A DNA stretch of 64,000 nucleotides from Streptomyces sp. A0642. Its GTDB lineage: Bacteria > Actinomycetota > Actinomycetes > Streptomycetales > Streptomycetaceae. Location of the stretch: the NCBI RefSeq assembly GCF_004795105.1, contig NZ_SSBL01000003.1, positions 310,001 through 374,000 of the forward strand, written 5' to 3'. The notes beneath the pieces are model-generated. The model did not search any database. It was not told the origin of the DNA and was given only the letters and a program-made list of their open reading frames with translations. Numbering within the stretch: the stretch's first letter is position 1; each line of letters begins with the position of its first letter. The position numbers and the translations under genes were made by a program. Shown piece after piece: positions 45,968-54,874 of the stretch.

Positions 45968-46561
45968 GGTCCGTTCCGCCAGGGCGAGGAAGCGGCTCGT
46001 CTCATCGACGTACGAGGTGAGGTGCCAGCCCGAACGGGCCAGCAGCGGGCGGAGGTTGGGCTCGGCCCGCAGATCGCCGTCCGTGAGCCGCCGGCCGTGC
46101 CGTGCGGCCAGGGCCGCCCGTCCGACCGGGTGGAACAGCGCCAGCGAGCCGCCCGGCCTCACCACCCTGGCCAGCTCGGCCAGGTCAGGACCCGGCCGGG
46201 ACAGGTGCGAGATGAGCCCGGCCGCGAAGACCGCGTCGAGGACCCCCGTCCGCAGCGGCAGCCGGGCGGCATCGGCCTGGATCAGCAGCCCGCTGCCGCC
46301 GCGTCCCGCGCGCACCGCCGACTCCAGCATGGCCGCGGTGAGGTCGGCGCCCAGCACGGCGCCTCCGGGGCCGACAGCCGCCCGCAGTGCCGGCAGCGCC
46401 CTTCCCGTACCGCAGCCCGCGTCGAGCACGGCGTCGCCGGGACGGAGTCCCAGCGCGGCGACCGCCGTGACGAAGGCAGGACCGTCCTCGGGGAAGCGCG
46501 CGTCCCAGTCCGCGGCGCGAGCGGTGAAGAACTCCTGGACATGTGTGTGGTCGTCGGCCAT
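45962..46561 (-). CDS. Class I SAM-dependent methyltransferase
   Basis: A 199-residue protein with SAM motif I VLDAGCGTGRALPAL near residue 45, motif II-like GADLTAAMLESA, motif III QADAARLPL and post-motif VLDAVFAAGL. It is of the Methyltransf_11/25 type, probably acting on a small molecule or lipid. The ATG at 46561 is divergent from the MHYT gene. No chemistry can be assigned. The C-terminal end is defined by a stop in a short tandem duplication, so an older form may have been longer. Confidence 0.8.
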   Translation of the reverse strand: MADDHTHVQEFFTARAADWDARFPEDGPAFVTAVAALGLRPGDAVLDAGCGTGRALPALRAAVGPGGAVLGADLTAAMLESAVRAGRGGSGLLIQADAARLPLRTGVLDAVFAAGLISHLSRPGPDLAELARVVRPGGSLALFHPVGRAALAARHGRRLTDGDLRAEPNLRPLLARSGWHLTSYVDETSRFLALAERTG

Positions 46562-46593
46562 ACGGCCATGATTGCGCAGCCGCCACCCGAACG

Positions 46594-46647
46594 GAACATC
46601 GTGAATCGACGCGCATGTTCGACCATGTTGCGATCGTTGGGGAACAT
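46594..46647. promoter_or_regulatory. Three GAACAT/ATGTTC half sites before the MHYT gene
   Basis: GAACAT (46594-46599), ATGTTC (46615-46620) and GAACAT (46642-46647) form two nested inverted repeats with spacers of 15 and 21 bases. The array lies between the divergent methyltransferase and MHYT genes. Binding factor unknown; the pattern could be fortuitous. Confidence 0.35.
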
Positions 46648-46720
46648 CTCGCTGTCATATTTCGGCAGCTTGCGAATGCGCCCCGGGTGCGCGTCCCAGC
46701 GGGACTAGCGTCCCCGAGTC

Positions 46721-47590
46721 ATGGGACACCTGGACCACGCCACCTTCGGCTGGCTGACACCTCTGCTGTCGTACGCGATGGCCTGCATCGGCGCCGCGCT
46801 CGGCCTGAGCTGTACCGTGCGCGCGCTCGACACGACCGGGCGCTCGCGCCGCAACTGGCTGATCACCGCCGCGTCGGCCATCGGCTCCGGCATCTGGACC
46901 ATGCACTTCGTCGCCATGCTCGGCTTCGGCGTGTACGGCACCGACATCCGCTACAACGTGCCGCTGACCTTCCTCAGCCTGCTCGGCGCCATGGTGGTGG
47001 TCGGCGGCGGGGTCTTCGCCGTCGGCTACAGCCGCGACCGGACCAGGGCGCTGCTGCTCGGCGGTTTCGCCACCGGGCTCGGCGTCGCCAGCATGCACTA
47101 CCTCGGCATGGCGGCCCTCCGGCTGCACGGCACCATCCACTACGACCCGCTCAGGGTCGTCCTCTCCGTCGTCATCGCGGTCATCGCCGCCACGGCCGCT
47201 CTGTGGGCCGCGCTCAACATCCGGTCGACGCGCGCCGTGGCCCTCGCCTCCCTCGTCATGGGCGCGGCCGTCAGCAGCATGCACTACACCGGCATGCTGG
47301 CCGTGACCGTGCGGGTGACGCCCTCGGGGGCGGTACTGCACGGGGCTACCGCGATGCAGTTCATCTTCCCCCTCGCCGTCGGGCTGGGCTCCTACCTCTT
47401 CCTCACCTCGGCGTTCGTGGCCCTTTCCCCGACCGCGCCGGAACGCGCCGCCTACGCCCACGCCGAGCACGCGCAGACACCCGCCGACGCGGGACCCTCC
47501 GGACGCGGCCCGGACCTCCGGTCCCGGCGCGCCGCCCGCGGTCCCGACGCCTCGACTGCCGACACCCGTTCACCCGCCGCCACCCGCTGA
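46721..47590 (+). CDS. MHYT-domain membrane sensor protein
   Basis: A 289-residue protein with seven hydrophobic segments and three MHYT motifs: MHFVAM, MHYLGM and MHYTGM, which are thought to bind a metal (copper is favoured) and sense oxygen, CO or NO. A Pro/Arg-rich cytoplasmic tail (from about residue 235) follows but no GGDEF, EAL or kinase domain, so it must act through a partner. It lies 57 bases before the CvnA gene on the same strand, so it may be co-transcribed with the conservon and feed signals to it. The ATG lies at 46721. Confidence 0.85.
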   Translation: MGHLDHATFGWLTPLLSYAMACIGAALGLSCTVRALDTTGRSRRNWLITAASAIGSGIWTMHFVAMLGFGVYGTDIRYNVPLTFLSLLGAMVVVGGGVFAVGYSRDRTRALLLGGFATGLGVASMHYLGMAALRLHGTIHYDPLRVVLSVVIAVIAATAALWAALNIRSTRAVALASLVMGAAVSSMHYTGMLAVTVRVTPSGAVLHGATAMQFIFPLAVGLGSYLFLTSAFVALSPTAPERAAYAHAEHAQTPADAGPSGRGPDLRSRRAARGPDASTADTRSPAATR

Positions 47591-47647
47591 CGGGCGGCCC
47601 GGCCCGCCGCCCCAGTCCACCCAGCTCCGACCCGGAACGAGGAGGCC

Positions 47648-50224
47648 ATGCGCCCACCCCGCACGACCCCGGACCCCGGTGCCTCCGCCGCCCGGCCCGC
47701 CTCTGCGTCGGCGCCGCCGGCCCGAGGCCGCCGCGCGCACGCAGGACCACCCGCCGACGAGAGCGCCGAGCACGACGGTCCGCCGCCCGCGCACGGCACG
47801 ACCGCCCCGCGCCGCCGGACGCTGCGCCCCGGGACCGTGCGCGCGAAGATCATCTCCCTCCTCATGCTGCCCGTCGTCTCCCTGCTGGCCCTCTGGGGTT
47901 TCGCCACCGTGTCCACCGCCCAGGACGTGGCACGGCTGCGCCAGCTGCAGCGCGTCGACGAAGAGGTCAGGAGGCCGGTCGCGGCCGCGGTCGCCGCGCT
48001 GCAGAACGAACGCAAGGCGGCCATGCTCCAGGCCGCCGACCCCAGCCGCGCCCACGGCTCCGCCCTGAAGGAGCGCGCCGGGCGCACCGACACCGCTCTC
48101 GACGCCCTGCGGCTCGACGACGGGCACACCATCGCCGACACCGGCAACCTCCCCGGCACAGTGGCCGGCCGGCTCGACCACTTCCTGGGCCTCGCCCAGG
48201 ACCTGCGGGCGGAGCACGGAAGCCGCGAGGACCCCGCAGGCGACGAGGGAGCGGTGTACGACCGCTACACCTCGACGGTCGGCGCCGCCTTCGCCGTCTC
48301 CGGCGCCCTCACCGGCATCCAGGACGACGCCCTCGGCTCCGACGCCCGCGTCCTGCTCGAACTCGCCCGCGCCGACGAGATGCTGGCCCGCGAGGACGCC
48401 CTGCTGGCCACCGCCGCACGCGTCGGCACCCTGAAGGACCGTCCCCTGCGGCTGTTCACCGGGGCGGTCGACACCCGGCGCAGCCTCACCGAGACCGCAG
48501 GCGCCGACCTGCCCGCCACCGAGCGCAGCGCCTGGCGTGAGTTCACCGTCCGGCCCGCCTACCGATCCGTCCAGGCGGCCGAGGACCAGGTGCTCGCGGC
48601 GGCGCCCGGCCGCGAAGCCGCCCGGGCCGTGCCCGCGCCCGACTGGCAGCACGCCGCCGACGCCGTCCGCGGCGAACTGCACGGCATCGCCACCGGTGCC
48701 GGCGACCGCGCCGCCGACCGTGTGGACCCCCTCGCCCACGGACTCCTCAGCCCGTCCGGAGCGGCCGTCATCTTCGGCTGCGTCGCCGTCGCCGCGTCCC
48801 TGGTGATCTCCGTACGCATCGGGCGGGCCCTCGTCGTCGAGCTGGTCAGCCTGCGCAACAGCGCCCTGGAGATCGCCCGGCGCAAACTGCCCCTGGCCAT
48901 GCAGCGACTGCGTGCGGGAGAAGAGCTCGACATCCGGGCCGAGGCGCCGCCGGGACTCGCCTCCCAGGACGAGATCGGCCAGGTCGGCGAGGCCCTCGGC
49001 ACCGTCCACCGGGCCGCGCTCAGCGCCGCCGTCGAGCGGGCCGAGCTCGCGGACGGCATCTCCGGCGTCTTCGTCAACCTCGCGCGGCGCAGCCAGGTCC
49101 TCGTCCACAGACAGCTCAACCTCCTGGACAGCATGGAGCGCAGGGCCGACGACCCGGACGAGCTGAGCGACCTCTTCCGGCTCGACCACCTCACCACCCG
49201 GATGCGCCGGCACGCCGAGAGCCTGATCATCCTGTCCGGCGCGGCCCCCGGCAGGGCCTGGCGCATGCCCGTGTCCCTGACCAACGTCGTGCGGGCGGCC
49301 GTCTCCGAGATCGAGGACTACGCCCGGGTGGAGGTCAGCAGGCTCCCCGACGCCGCGGTGAAGGGTACGGCCGTCGCCGACCTCACCCACCTGCTCGCCG
49401 AACTCGTGGAGAACGCCGCGCAGTTCTCACCCCCGCACACCAAGGTGCGCATCACCGGCGAACCCGTGGGCAACGGCTACGCGCTGGAGATCGAGGACCG
49501 CGGCCTCGGCATGGGGACCGAACTGCTCGGCGACGCCAACCGCCGCATCGAGCAGGCGGAGGCGCTCGACCTGTTCGACAGCGACCGGCTCGGCCTGTTC
49601 GTCGTCAGCCGGCTCGCCGTACGGCACCGCGTCAAGGTCAAGCTGCGCACCTCCCCGTACGGCGGCACGACGGCGGTGGTCCTGCTCCCGACGGAGCTGC
49701 TGCAGACCGCACTGCCGCCGGCCGAGGAGCAGGCGGTGCCGCAGAAGGCCTCCGTCGAGCGCCGGGACGATCACGAACGCACCTCGTTCGGTCCGGGGCC
49801 CCGCCCGGTGCGCCCCCAGAGCACCGCCTTTCCCGCGCCCGTCCCGGTCCCCGCGCTGGAGTCCCGCCCCGGCCCGGCCGCCGAGGTGACCTCTCTGCGC
49901 CCCCGCCGGTCGGAGGCCGGGGCGGACCGGGCCGGGCCGGTGCCCCGGCCGCCTGCCGGGGAGACGGACGACGAGGGCCTGCCCCGCCGGGTGCGGCAGG
50001 CGAGCCTCGTGCCGCAACTGCGCGAAGAACCACGGCCCGAGCCGCCGCGGACCGGCGGACCCGGGGAAGAGGCGCCCGCGCGGCGCACCCCGGAGCAGGC
50101 CAGGGACCGCATGACCGCCTACCGGGCCGGCTGGGTACGCGGCGGCGGCGCTTCTCCGGGAGCCCCGGCAGCCGCCCCGAGCACCGTCCGACACCGTCCG
50201 CCGAGCGAAGGAGACCCCGCATGA
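47648..50224 (+). CDS. cvnA: CvnA-type conservon sensor histidine kinase
   Basis: An 858-residue membrane kinase. After a Pro-rich start there is a transmembrane helix (about 70-92), a NIT-type extracellular sensor (about 95-375), a second helix (about 376-395), a HAMP-like linker, then a DHp-like helix with RLDHLTTRMRRH (phosphoacceptor His) and an ATPase domain with ELVENAAQFSPP and EDRGLGMG. The long disordered C-tail is Pro/Arg-rich. In a conservon, CvnA works with CvnB (roadblock), CvnC (DUF742) and CvnD (GTPase). The start follows GAGGAGG. Its stop overlaps the roadblock start by four bases. CvnA of Streptomyces is known to influence development and antibiotic synthesis. Confidence 0.88.
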   Translation: MRPPRTTPDPGASAARPASASAPPARGRRAHAGPPADESAEHDGPPPAHGTTAPRRRTLRPGTVRAKIISLLMLPVVSLLALWGFATVSTAQDVARLRQLQRVDEEVRRPVAAAVAALQNERKAAMLQAADPSRAHGSALKERAGRTDTALDALRLDDGHTIADTGNLPGTVAGRLDHFLGLAQDLRAEHGSREDPAGDEGAVYDRYTSTVGAAFAVSGALTGIQDDALGSDARVLLELARADEMLAREDALLATAARVGTLKDRPLRLFTGAVDTRRSLTETAGADLPATERSAWREFTVRPAYRSVQAAEDQVLAAAPGREAARAVPAPDWQHAADAVRGELHGIATGAGDRAADRVDPLAHGLLSPSGAAVIFGCVAVAASLVISVRIGRALVVELVSLRNSALEIARRKLPLAMQRLRAGEELDIRAEAPPGLASQDEIGQVGEALGTVHRAALSAAVERAELADGISGVFVNLARRSQVLVHRQLNLLDSMERRADDPDELSDLFRLDHLTTRMRRHAESLIILSGAAPGRAWRMPVSLTNVVRAAVSEIEDYARVEVSRLPDAAVKGTAVADLTHLLAELVENAAQFSPPHTKVRITGEPVGNGYALEIEDRGLGMGTELLGDANRRIEQAEALDLFDSDRLGLFVVSRLAVRHRVKVKLRTSPYGGTTAVVLLPTELLQTALPPAEEQAVPQKASVERRDDHERTSFGPGPRPVRPQSTAFPAPVPVPALESRPGPAAEVTSLRPRRSEAGADRAGPVPRPPAGETDDEGLPRRVRQASLVPQLREEPRPEPPRTGGPGEEAPARRTPEQARDRMTAYRAGWVRGGGASPGAPAAAPSTVRHRPPSEGDPA

Positions 50225-50658
50225 TCGCGAACGAGAGGACCGGGGCGCCCCGCCGATCCGGTGAACTCGACTGGCTGCTGGACGAACTGGTGACCCGCGT
50301 CGGCGAGGTCCGGCACGCGGTCGTGCTCTCCGGCGACGGACTCGCCGTCGGCGCGTCCAGCGCGCTGAGCCGCGAGGACGCCGAGCACCTGGCCGCGGTC
50401 GCCTCCGGCTTCCACAGCCTCGCCAAGGGAGCGGGACGGCACTTCCGGGCGGGGGACGTGCGCCAGACGATGGTCGAGATGGACGACGGATTCCTGTTCG
50501 TCGCCGCGGCGGGGGAGGGGTCCTGCCTCGCCGTGCTCAGCACGGCGTTCGCCGACATCGGCCTGGTCGCCTACGAGATGGCCCGCCTCGTCAAACGGGT
50601 CGGTGAGCACCTGCGTACCCCGGCGCGCTTCGCCGAGCACCCGTCGGCAGCCGGCTGA
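50221..50658 (+). CDS. cvnB: CvnB-type roadblock/LC7 protein
   Basis: A 145-residue cytoplasmic protein with the roadblock fold: LDWLLDELVTRVGEVRHAVV, REDAEHLAAV, HFRAGDVRQTMVEMDDGFL and GEGSCLAVLST are the family landmarks. CvnB proteins bind CvnD GTPases and act like bacterial GTPase-activating or scaffold proteins. It overlaps the CvnA gene by ATGA and sits 17 bases before CvnC. A clear paralogue, sharing these motifs, is at 57901-58314. Confidence 0.9.
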   Translation: MIANERTGAPRRSGELDWLLDELVTRVGEVRHAVVLSGDGLAVGASSALSREDAEHLAAVASGFHSLAKGAGRHFRAGDVRQTMVEMDDGFLFVAAAGEGSCLAVLSTAFADIGLVAYEMARLVKRVGEHLRTPARFAEHPSAAG

Positions 50659-50675
50659 GGGGAGCGGGGAGACCA

Positions 50676-51104
50676 GTGACCAGGACAGACGGGGGCCCGG
50701 AGACCCCCGACCCCTACGAACTGCCGGGCAGCCAGTGGTACGACGCCGACGCGGGCCCGCTGGTCCGCCCGTACGCCATGACCGGCGGGCGGACCGAACC
50801 CGGTCCCGGCGGTGCGCGCTTCGACCTGATCGCGCTCGTCACCCTCGACGACACCGTGACCGGGAGTTCCGAGGACGCGCTGCTGGGTCCGGAGCACCGG
50901 ACGCTGCTGGCCCTGTGCCGGACCGAGACGCAGTCGGTCGCCGAACTCTCCGCCGACGCCGACCTGCCGGTCGGCGTGGTGCGGGTCCTCCTCGGCGACC
51001 TGCTCGAATCGGGGTACGTGACGGTCAGCCGCCCGGTGCCCCCCGCCCAGCTGCCCGACGAGCGCATCCTCCGTGAGGTGATCAACGGTCTGCGCGCACT
51101 CTGA
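50676..51104 (+). CDS. cvnC: CvnC-type DUF742 protein
   Basis: A 142-residue protein of DUF742. It has an N-terminal tail, a core with RTEPGPGGARFDLIALV and a winged-helix-like C-terminal half (TQSVAELSADADLPVGVVRVLLGDLLESGYV), ending ILREVINGLRAL as usual for the family. In complete conservons the cvnD GTPase gene overlaps or directly follows this point; here a convergent MarR gene follows 20 bases later, so cvnD is missing from its expected place. The GTG start has GGGGAG upstream. Confidence 0.88.
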   Translation: MTRTDGGPETPDPYELPGSQWYDADAGPLVRPYAMTGGRTEPGPGGARFDLIALVTLDDTVTGSSEDALLGPEHRTLLALCRTETQSVAELSADADLPVGVVRVLLGDLLESGYVTVSRPVPPAQLPDERILREVINGLRAL

Positions 51105-51150
51105 GGGGCCGGCCGTCCGGTGGACTACGACGTTCCCGTGCGGCCCCTCA
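51102..51150. terminator. Terminator shared by cvnC and marR
   Basis: A perfect 10-base stem (TGAGGGGCCG with CGGCCCCTCA) with a 29-base loop. It starts on the cvnC stop codon and its right arm lies inside the marR 3' end. Confidence 0.55.
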
Positions 51151-51634
51151 ACTGCGTGAGCTCGTCGTTCTGGGCCTCCAGGAAGCGGACGACGACCTGG
51201 AGTTCGTCCTCGTCGAACTGGCGCCGGGCTGCCTCGGTGGCGGCCGCCAGCGGGCTGAAGAAGTCGCGGGCGACTGCTTTCGCCGCCGGCGCGTAATGCA
51301 GACGTACCACCCGCCGGTCGCCGCCGTCCCGGACGCGGTGAACGTGCCCCGCACGCTCCAGCCGGTCCAGACACGCCGTCACCGCCCCCGAGGTGAGGTC
51401 CAGCTGCTCGCGGAGCCTCCCCGGCGTCATGGCCGTCCCGTCCTCACCGTGCTCGGCGTCGAGGACGGCGATGAGAGCCTGCACATCCGTCGGATGGAGC
51501 CCCTGGGCCTGGGCGAACTCATGGGTGATGCGATTGAGCTCGCTCGTCATGCGGCGCAGCAGTACGGCGAACGACTGGAGCCCCGTGGGACCGCCGCTCA
51601 TGCCTCTGTCCGGGCCTTCGTCTGCTGTACGCAT
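51125..51634 (-). CDS. MarR-family repressor
   Basis: A 169-residue winged-helix regulator: the recognition region is TPGRLREQLDLTSGAVTACLDRLERAGHVHRVRDGGDRR with the wing after it (residues about 58-96), flanked by dimerisation helices. MarR proteins respond to phenolic or other small ligands. I start at the ATG at 51634; the open frame to 51724 would run through the operator. It is divergent from an MMPL transporter gene, with inverted repeats in between, so it most likely represses that gene and itself. Confidence 0.82.
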   Translation of the reverse strand: MRTADEGPDRGMSGGPTGLQSFAVLLRRMTSELNRITHEFAQAQGLHPTDVQALIAVLDAEHGEDGTAMTPGRLREQLDLTSGAVTACLDRLERAGHVHRVRDGGDRRVVRLHYAPAAKAVARDFFSPLAAATEAARRQFDEDELQVVVRFLEAQNDELTQLRGRTGTS

Positions 51635-51646
51635 ACCCCCAGGGTA

Positions 51647-51687
51647 ATATCTCTCACTGATTGAGATAATGAATCGCCGAGAGATAT
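51647..51687. promoter_or_regulatory. MarR operator region
   Basis: ATATCTCTC (51647-51655) pairs with GAGAGATAT (51679-51687) as a perfect 9-base inverted repeat. Inside it, TCTCA-5-TGAGA (51652-51666) forms a MarR-like site. The region lies just upstream of the marR start and covers the start zone of the MMPL gene promoter. Confidence 0.65.
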
Positions 51688-51711
51688 GACGTATCGACCG
51701 ATGGGGAAGAA

Positions 51712-53826
51712 ATGAAGCCCGCACCGCGGCACCGCGTCATCCGATGGCTGGTGCCCGTAGCCCTGCTCGTCGTCTGGCTCGGCATCGGAGGAACGCTCGG
51801 CCCCTACGCCGGGAAGCTCGGCGAGGTCGCGACGAACGACCAGGCCGCCTTCCTGCCGCGCAGTGCCGAGTCGACCAAGGTGTCCGAGGCGCAGAAGGCG
51901 TTCCAGAAATCCGGGACCGTACCCGCGATCGTCGTGTGGACCGGCCGGACGGGTGGGATCCCGGCCGAGGCGCGGGAGAAGGCCACGCGTTCACTCGCCT
52001 CCCTGGCCGGCCGCCCGGGTGTGGTCGGCACGCCGTCGGGCGTGCAGCCCTCTGAGGACGGTGAGGCGCTCTCCGGTGTCGTGCAGCTGCGCTCGGACCT
52101 GGGCGACGCACTGCCGGACACCCTGGACCGGGTACGCGCCGCGGCCGGATCCGTGCCCGGCACCCGGGCGGAGATCGCGGGGCCCGCGGCCAGCCAGGCC
52201 GACCTCAAGGACGCGTTCGCGGGGATCGACGGCCTCCTCCTGGGCGTGGCACTGGCAGCCGTGCTGGTGATTCTGCTGCTCGTCTACCGCAGCGTGCTGC
52301 TGCCGTTCCTGATCATCGTCAGCGCCGTCCTCGCCCTGGGCCTGGCCTGCGCCGTCGTGTACGCCCTCGCGGACCATGGCGTCGTCCGGGTGGACGGCCA
52401 GGTCCAGGGCATCCTGTCCATCCTGGTGATCGGGGCGGCCACCGACTACGCCCTGCTGCTGACCGCGCGCTTCCGGGAGGAACTCGCACGGCACGGTGAC
52501 CGGACGGCCGCGGCGCTTGCCGCACTCCGGCGTTCTTCCGGAGCGATCACGGCCAGCGCCGCCACGGTGGCCCTGGGTCTTCTGGCGCTGCTGCTCAGTG
52601 ATCTGACGAACAACCGGGCCCTGGGGCCGGTGGGGGCCATCGGCATCGTCTGCGCGGTACTGAGCACGCTGACGTTCCTTCCCGCGGTGCTCGTCCTGTG
52701 CGGCCCGGCCGCCTACTGGCCGGCGAAACCCCGTCCTGCCGGCCAGGAGTCGGGCGGGCGCGGCATCTGGCGCCGGGTCGCCGGCCGCGTCGACCGCTCC
52801 CCGCGCAAGGTGTGGGTCTCCACCACCCTGGTCCTCGTCGCCTGCGCGGCGTTCGCGCCCACGCTCAAGTCACAGGGGGTTCCCCTGGACGAGATCTTCG
52901 TGAACGAGGCCCCGTCCGTCTCGGCACAGGCCACGCTGGGCCGGCACTTCCCCGGAGGCTCGGGCAACCCCGCGGTGATCGTGGCGGCGGCCGGCTGGGC
53001 CGACGAGGTGACCGTCGCCGCCGCGGGAACGCCCGGCGTCGCCTCCGCGGCGCCCGTGACCGCCTCCGGACGCCCGGGCGACGGGCCGCCTCTCGTGGTC
53101 GACGGCCGCGTGCGCATCGACGCGACCCTGGACGACGCGGCCGACACCGACGCGGCCAAGGCGACGGTCCAGCGTCTTCGTGACGCCGTGCACGGCGTCA
53201 CGGGAGCCGAGGCCCTCGTCGGCGGCTACACCGCGCAGCAGTACGACACCCAGCAGACGGCGGACCGTGACCGCGGGATCATCGTGCCGGTGGTGCTTGT
53301 GATCATCCTGCTGATCCTGATGGGGCTGTTGCGCGCGGTACTGGTGCCCGTCCTGCTGGTGGCGACCGTCGGCCTCAACTTCCTCGCGACCCTGGGGGTC
53401 GCGTCGCTCGTCTTCGAGCACGTCCTCGGTTTCAGCGGCACCGACGCGTCCGTGCCGCTGTACGGATTCGTCTTCCTGGTGGCCCTCGGGGTCGACTACA
53501 ACATCTTCCTGATGTCACGCGTCCGGGAGGAGGCCCTGGAACACGGGGCCCGGCAGGGAGTGCTGCGGGGCCTGGTGAGCACGGGCGGGGTCATCACCTC
53601 TGCCGGGGTGGTGCTGGCCGCCACCTTCGCGGCGCTCATCGTCATCCCGCTGGCGTTCCTCGCCCAGATCGCGTTCATCGTGGCCTTCGGGGTGCTGCTG
53701 GACACCCTGGTGGTGCGCTCGCTCCTGGCCCCCGCCCTGGTCGTGGACATCGGGCCCAGGGCCTGGTGGCCGAGCGGGATCAGCCGCACTCCGCCCGGAG
53801 CGGGGCGGGGGAGCGGGGAAAGCTGA
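51712..53826 (+). CDS. MMPL/RND-family membrane transporter
   Basis: A 704-residue protein with about twelve hydrophobic segments in two halves, each with an extracellular loop (residues about 35-170 and 385-510). Family landmarks are GAATDYALLLTARFREEL and VDYNIFLMSRVREEA, with conserved Asp/Tyr residues in the middle of the fourth and tenth helices that carry proton transfer in MmpL3-like proteins. It probably exports a lipid, drug or siderophore-like compound. The start follows GGGGAAG. Controlled by the divergent MarR. No partner gene is present. Strong terminator at the end. Confidence 0.88.
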   Translation: MKPAPRHRVIRWLVPVALLVVWLGIGGTLGPYAGKLGEVATNDQAAFLPRSAESTKVSEAQKAFQKSGTVPAIVVWTGRTGGIPAEAREKATRSLASLAGRPGVVGTPSGVQPSEDGEALSGVVQLRSDLGDALPDTLDRVRAAAGSVPGTRAEIAGPAASQADLKDAFAGIDGLLLGVALAAVLVILLLVYRSVLLPFLIIVSAVLALGLACAVVYALADHGVVRVDGQVQGILSILVIGAATDYALLLTARFREELARHGDRTAAALAALRRSSGAITASAATVALGLLALLLSDLTNNRALGPVGAIGIVCAVLSTLTFLPAVLVLCGPAAYWPAKPRPAGQESGGRGIWRRVAGRVDRSPRKVWVSTTLVLVACAAFAPTLKSQGVPLDEIFVNEAPSVSAQATLGRHFPGGSGNPAVIVAAAGWADEVTVAAAGTPGVASAAPVTASGRPGDGPPLVVDGRVRIDATLDDAADTDAAKATVQRLRDAVHGVTGAEALVGGYTAQQYDTQQTADRDRGIIVPVVLVIILLILMGLLRAVLVPVLLVATVGLNFLATLGVASLVFEHVLGFSGTDASVPLYGFVFLVALGVDYNIFLMSRVREEALEHGARQGVLRGLVSTGGVITSAGVVLAATFAALIVIPLAFLAQIAFIVAFGVLLDTLVVRSLLAPALVVDIGPRAWWPSGISRTPPGAGRGSGES

Positions 53827-53831
53827 CACGA

Positions 53832-53879
53832 CCGGGCCCTGTGGCCGCCCCGGAAGTCCGGAGCGGGCACAGGGCCCGG
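53832..53879. terminator. Bidirectional terminator between MMPL and TerD genes
   Basis: A 12-base perfect stem (CCGGGCCCTGTG with CACAGGGCCCGG), with a 24-base loop, between two convergent genes. Confidence 0.75.
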
Positions 53880-53902
53880 GCGCGGAACGGCCGTGCGGGC
53901 GG

Positions 53903-54478
53903 TCAGACGTTGACGCCGTAGTCCGACGCGATGCCGGCCAGCCCGGAGGCGTAACCCTGGCCCACCGCACGGAACTTCCACTCCGCGCCGTGCCGGTACA
54001 GCTCGCCGAAGACCATCGCCGTCTCGGTCGAGGCGTCCTCGCTGAGGTCGTAGCGGGCGAGCTCCACCCCGTTGGCCCGGTTCACCACGCGGATGAACGC
54101 GTTGCGCACCTGGCCGAAGCTCTGTCCCCGACTCTGCGCGTCATGGATGGAGACCGGGAAGACGATCTTGGCGACGTTCGCGGGGACGCCCGCCAGGTCC
54201 ACGTTGATGGACTCGTCGTCGCCCTCGCCCTCACCCGTGAGGTTGTCACCGGTGTGCTGGACGGAACCGTCCGGGCTGTTGAGGTTGTTGTAGAAGACGA
54301 AGTGCTGGTCCGACAGGACCTTGCCGGCGTCCGAGCACAGCAGGGCGCTGGCATCGAGGTCGTGATCGGCGCCCGTCGTCGTCCGTACGTCCCAGCCCAG
54401 GCCCACCGTCACCGCGGTCAGGCCGGGCGCCTCCTTCGACAGGGAGACGTTGCCGCCCTTGGCCAGGGTCACACCCAT
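53903..54478 (-). CDS. terD: TerD-family stress protein
   Basis: A 191-residue TerD. The N-terminus [18 protein letters not shown] is diagnostic; [10 protein letters not shown] and [20 protein letters not shown] hold acidic residues that bind calcium. TerD proteins are linked with tellurite resistance, calcium binding and stress or surface signalling in Streptomyces. The start follows GGAGGAAG. It is a single copy here and not in a ter cluster. The long open frame upstream is a shadow; the true gene ends at the terD start. Confidence 0.9.
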   Translation of the reverse strand: MGVTLAKGGNVSLSKEAPGLTAVTVGLGWDVRTTTGADHDLDASALLCSDAGKVLSDQHFVFYNNLNSPDGSVQHTGDNLTGEGEGDDESINVDLAGVPANVAKIVFPVSIHDAQSRGQSFGQVRNAFIRVVNRANGVELARYDLSEDASTETAMVFGELYRHGAEWKFRAVGQGYASGLAGIASDYGVNV

Positions 54479-54874
54479 GAACTTCCTCCAATGATCCGTT
54501 GATCCGTCGATCAGTGTTCCTTCGGCCGCCACCGAAGAGGACGGCGGCCCTTCCCCTATGGTTCCCTGGTCGCGCAGGTCGTGAAGTGGCGGGGCGGTCG
54601 GGGGATTCGCCACCGGCGGTCCGCGGTGGCGTGTCCTCCTGCGAAGCCCTGGCCCACTCTTCAGGATCCTCGGGGATTTGCCCAGGGTGCGAGCGGTACC
54701 GGGTGACTTCCGGTCAATGTTTCCGGCAGCCGCTTGCGGACAGGGGACCGGACCGAGGATGGACGGGTTCGGTGATCCACGCGGCCACCGCAACCTTCCG
54801 CACAGCGCAACCGCACAACCATACGAGGCCGATGCCGGTCCTTCCGTATGGCGGCCGGACGAACGGGGTGATCG
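54479..54874. other. 396-bp divergent intergenic region between terD and LytR gene
   Basis: I see no convincing gene or RNA. It must hold the two divergent promoters. No strong palindrome or repeat stands out by eye. Confidence 0.35.
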
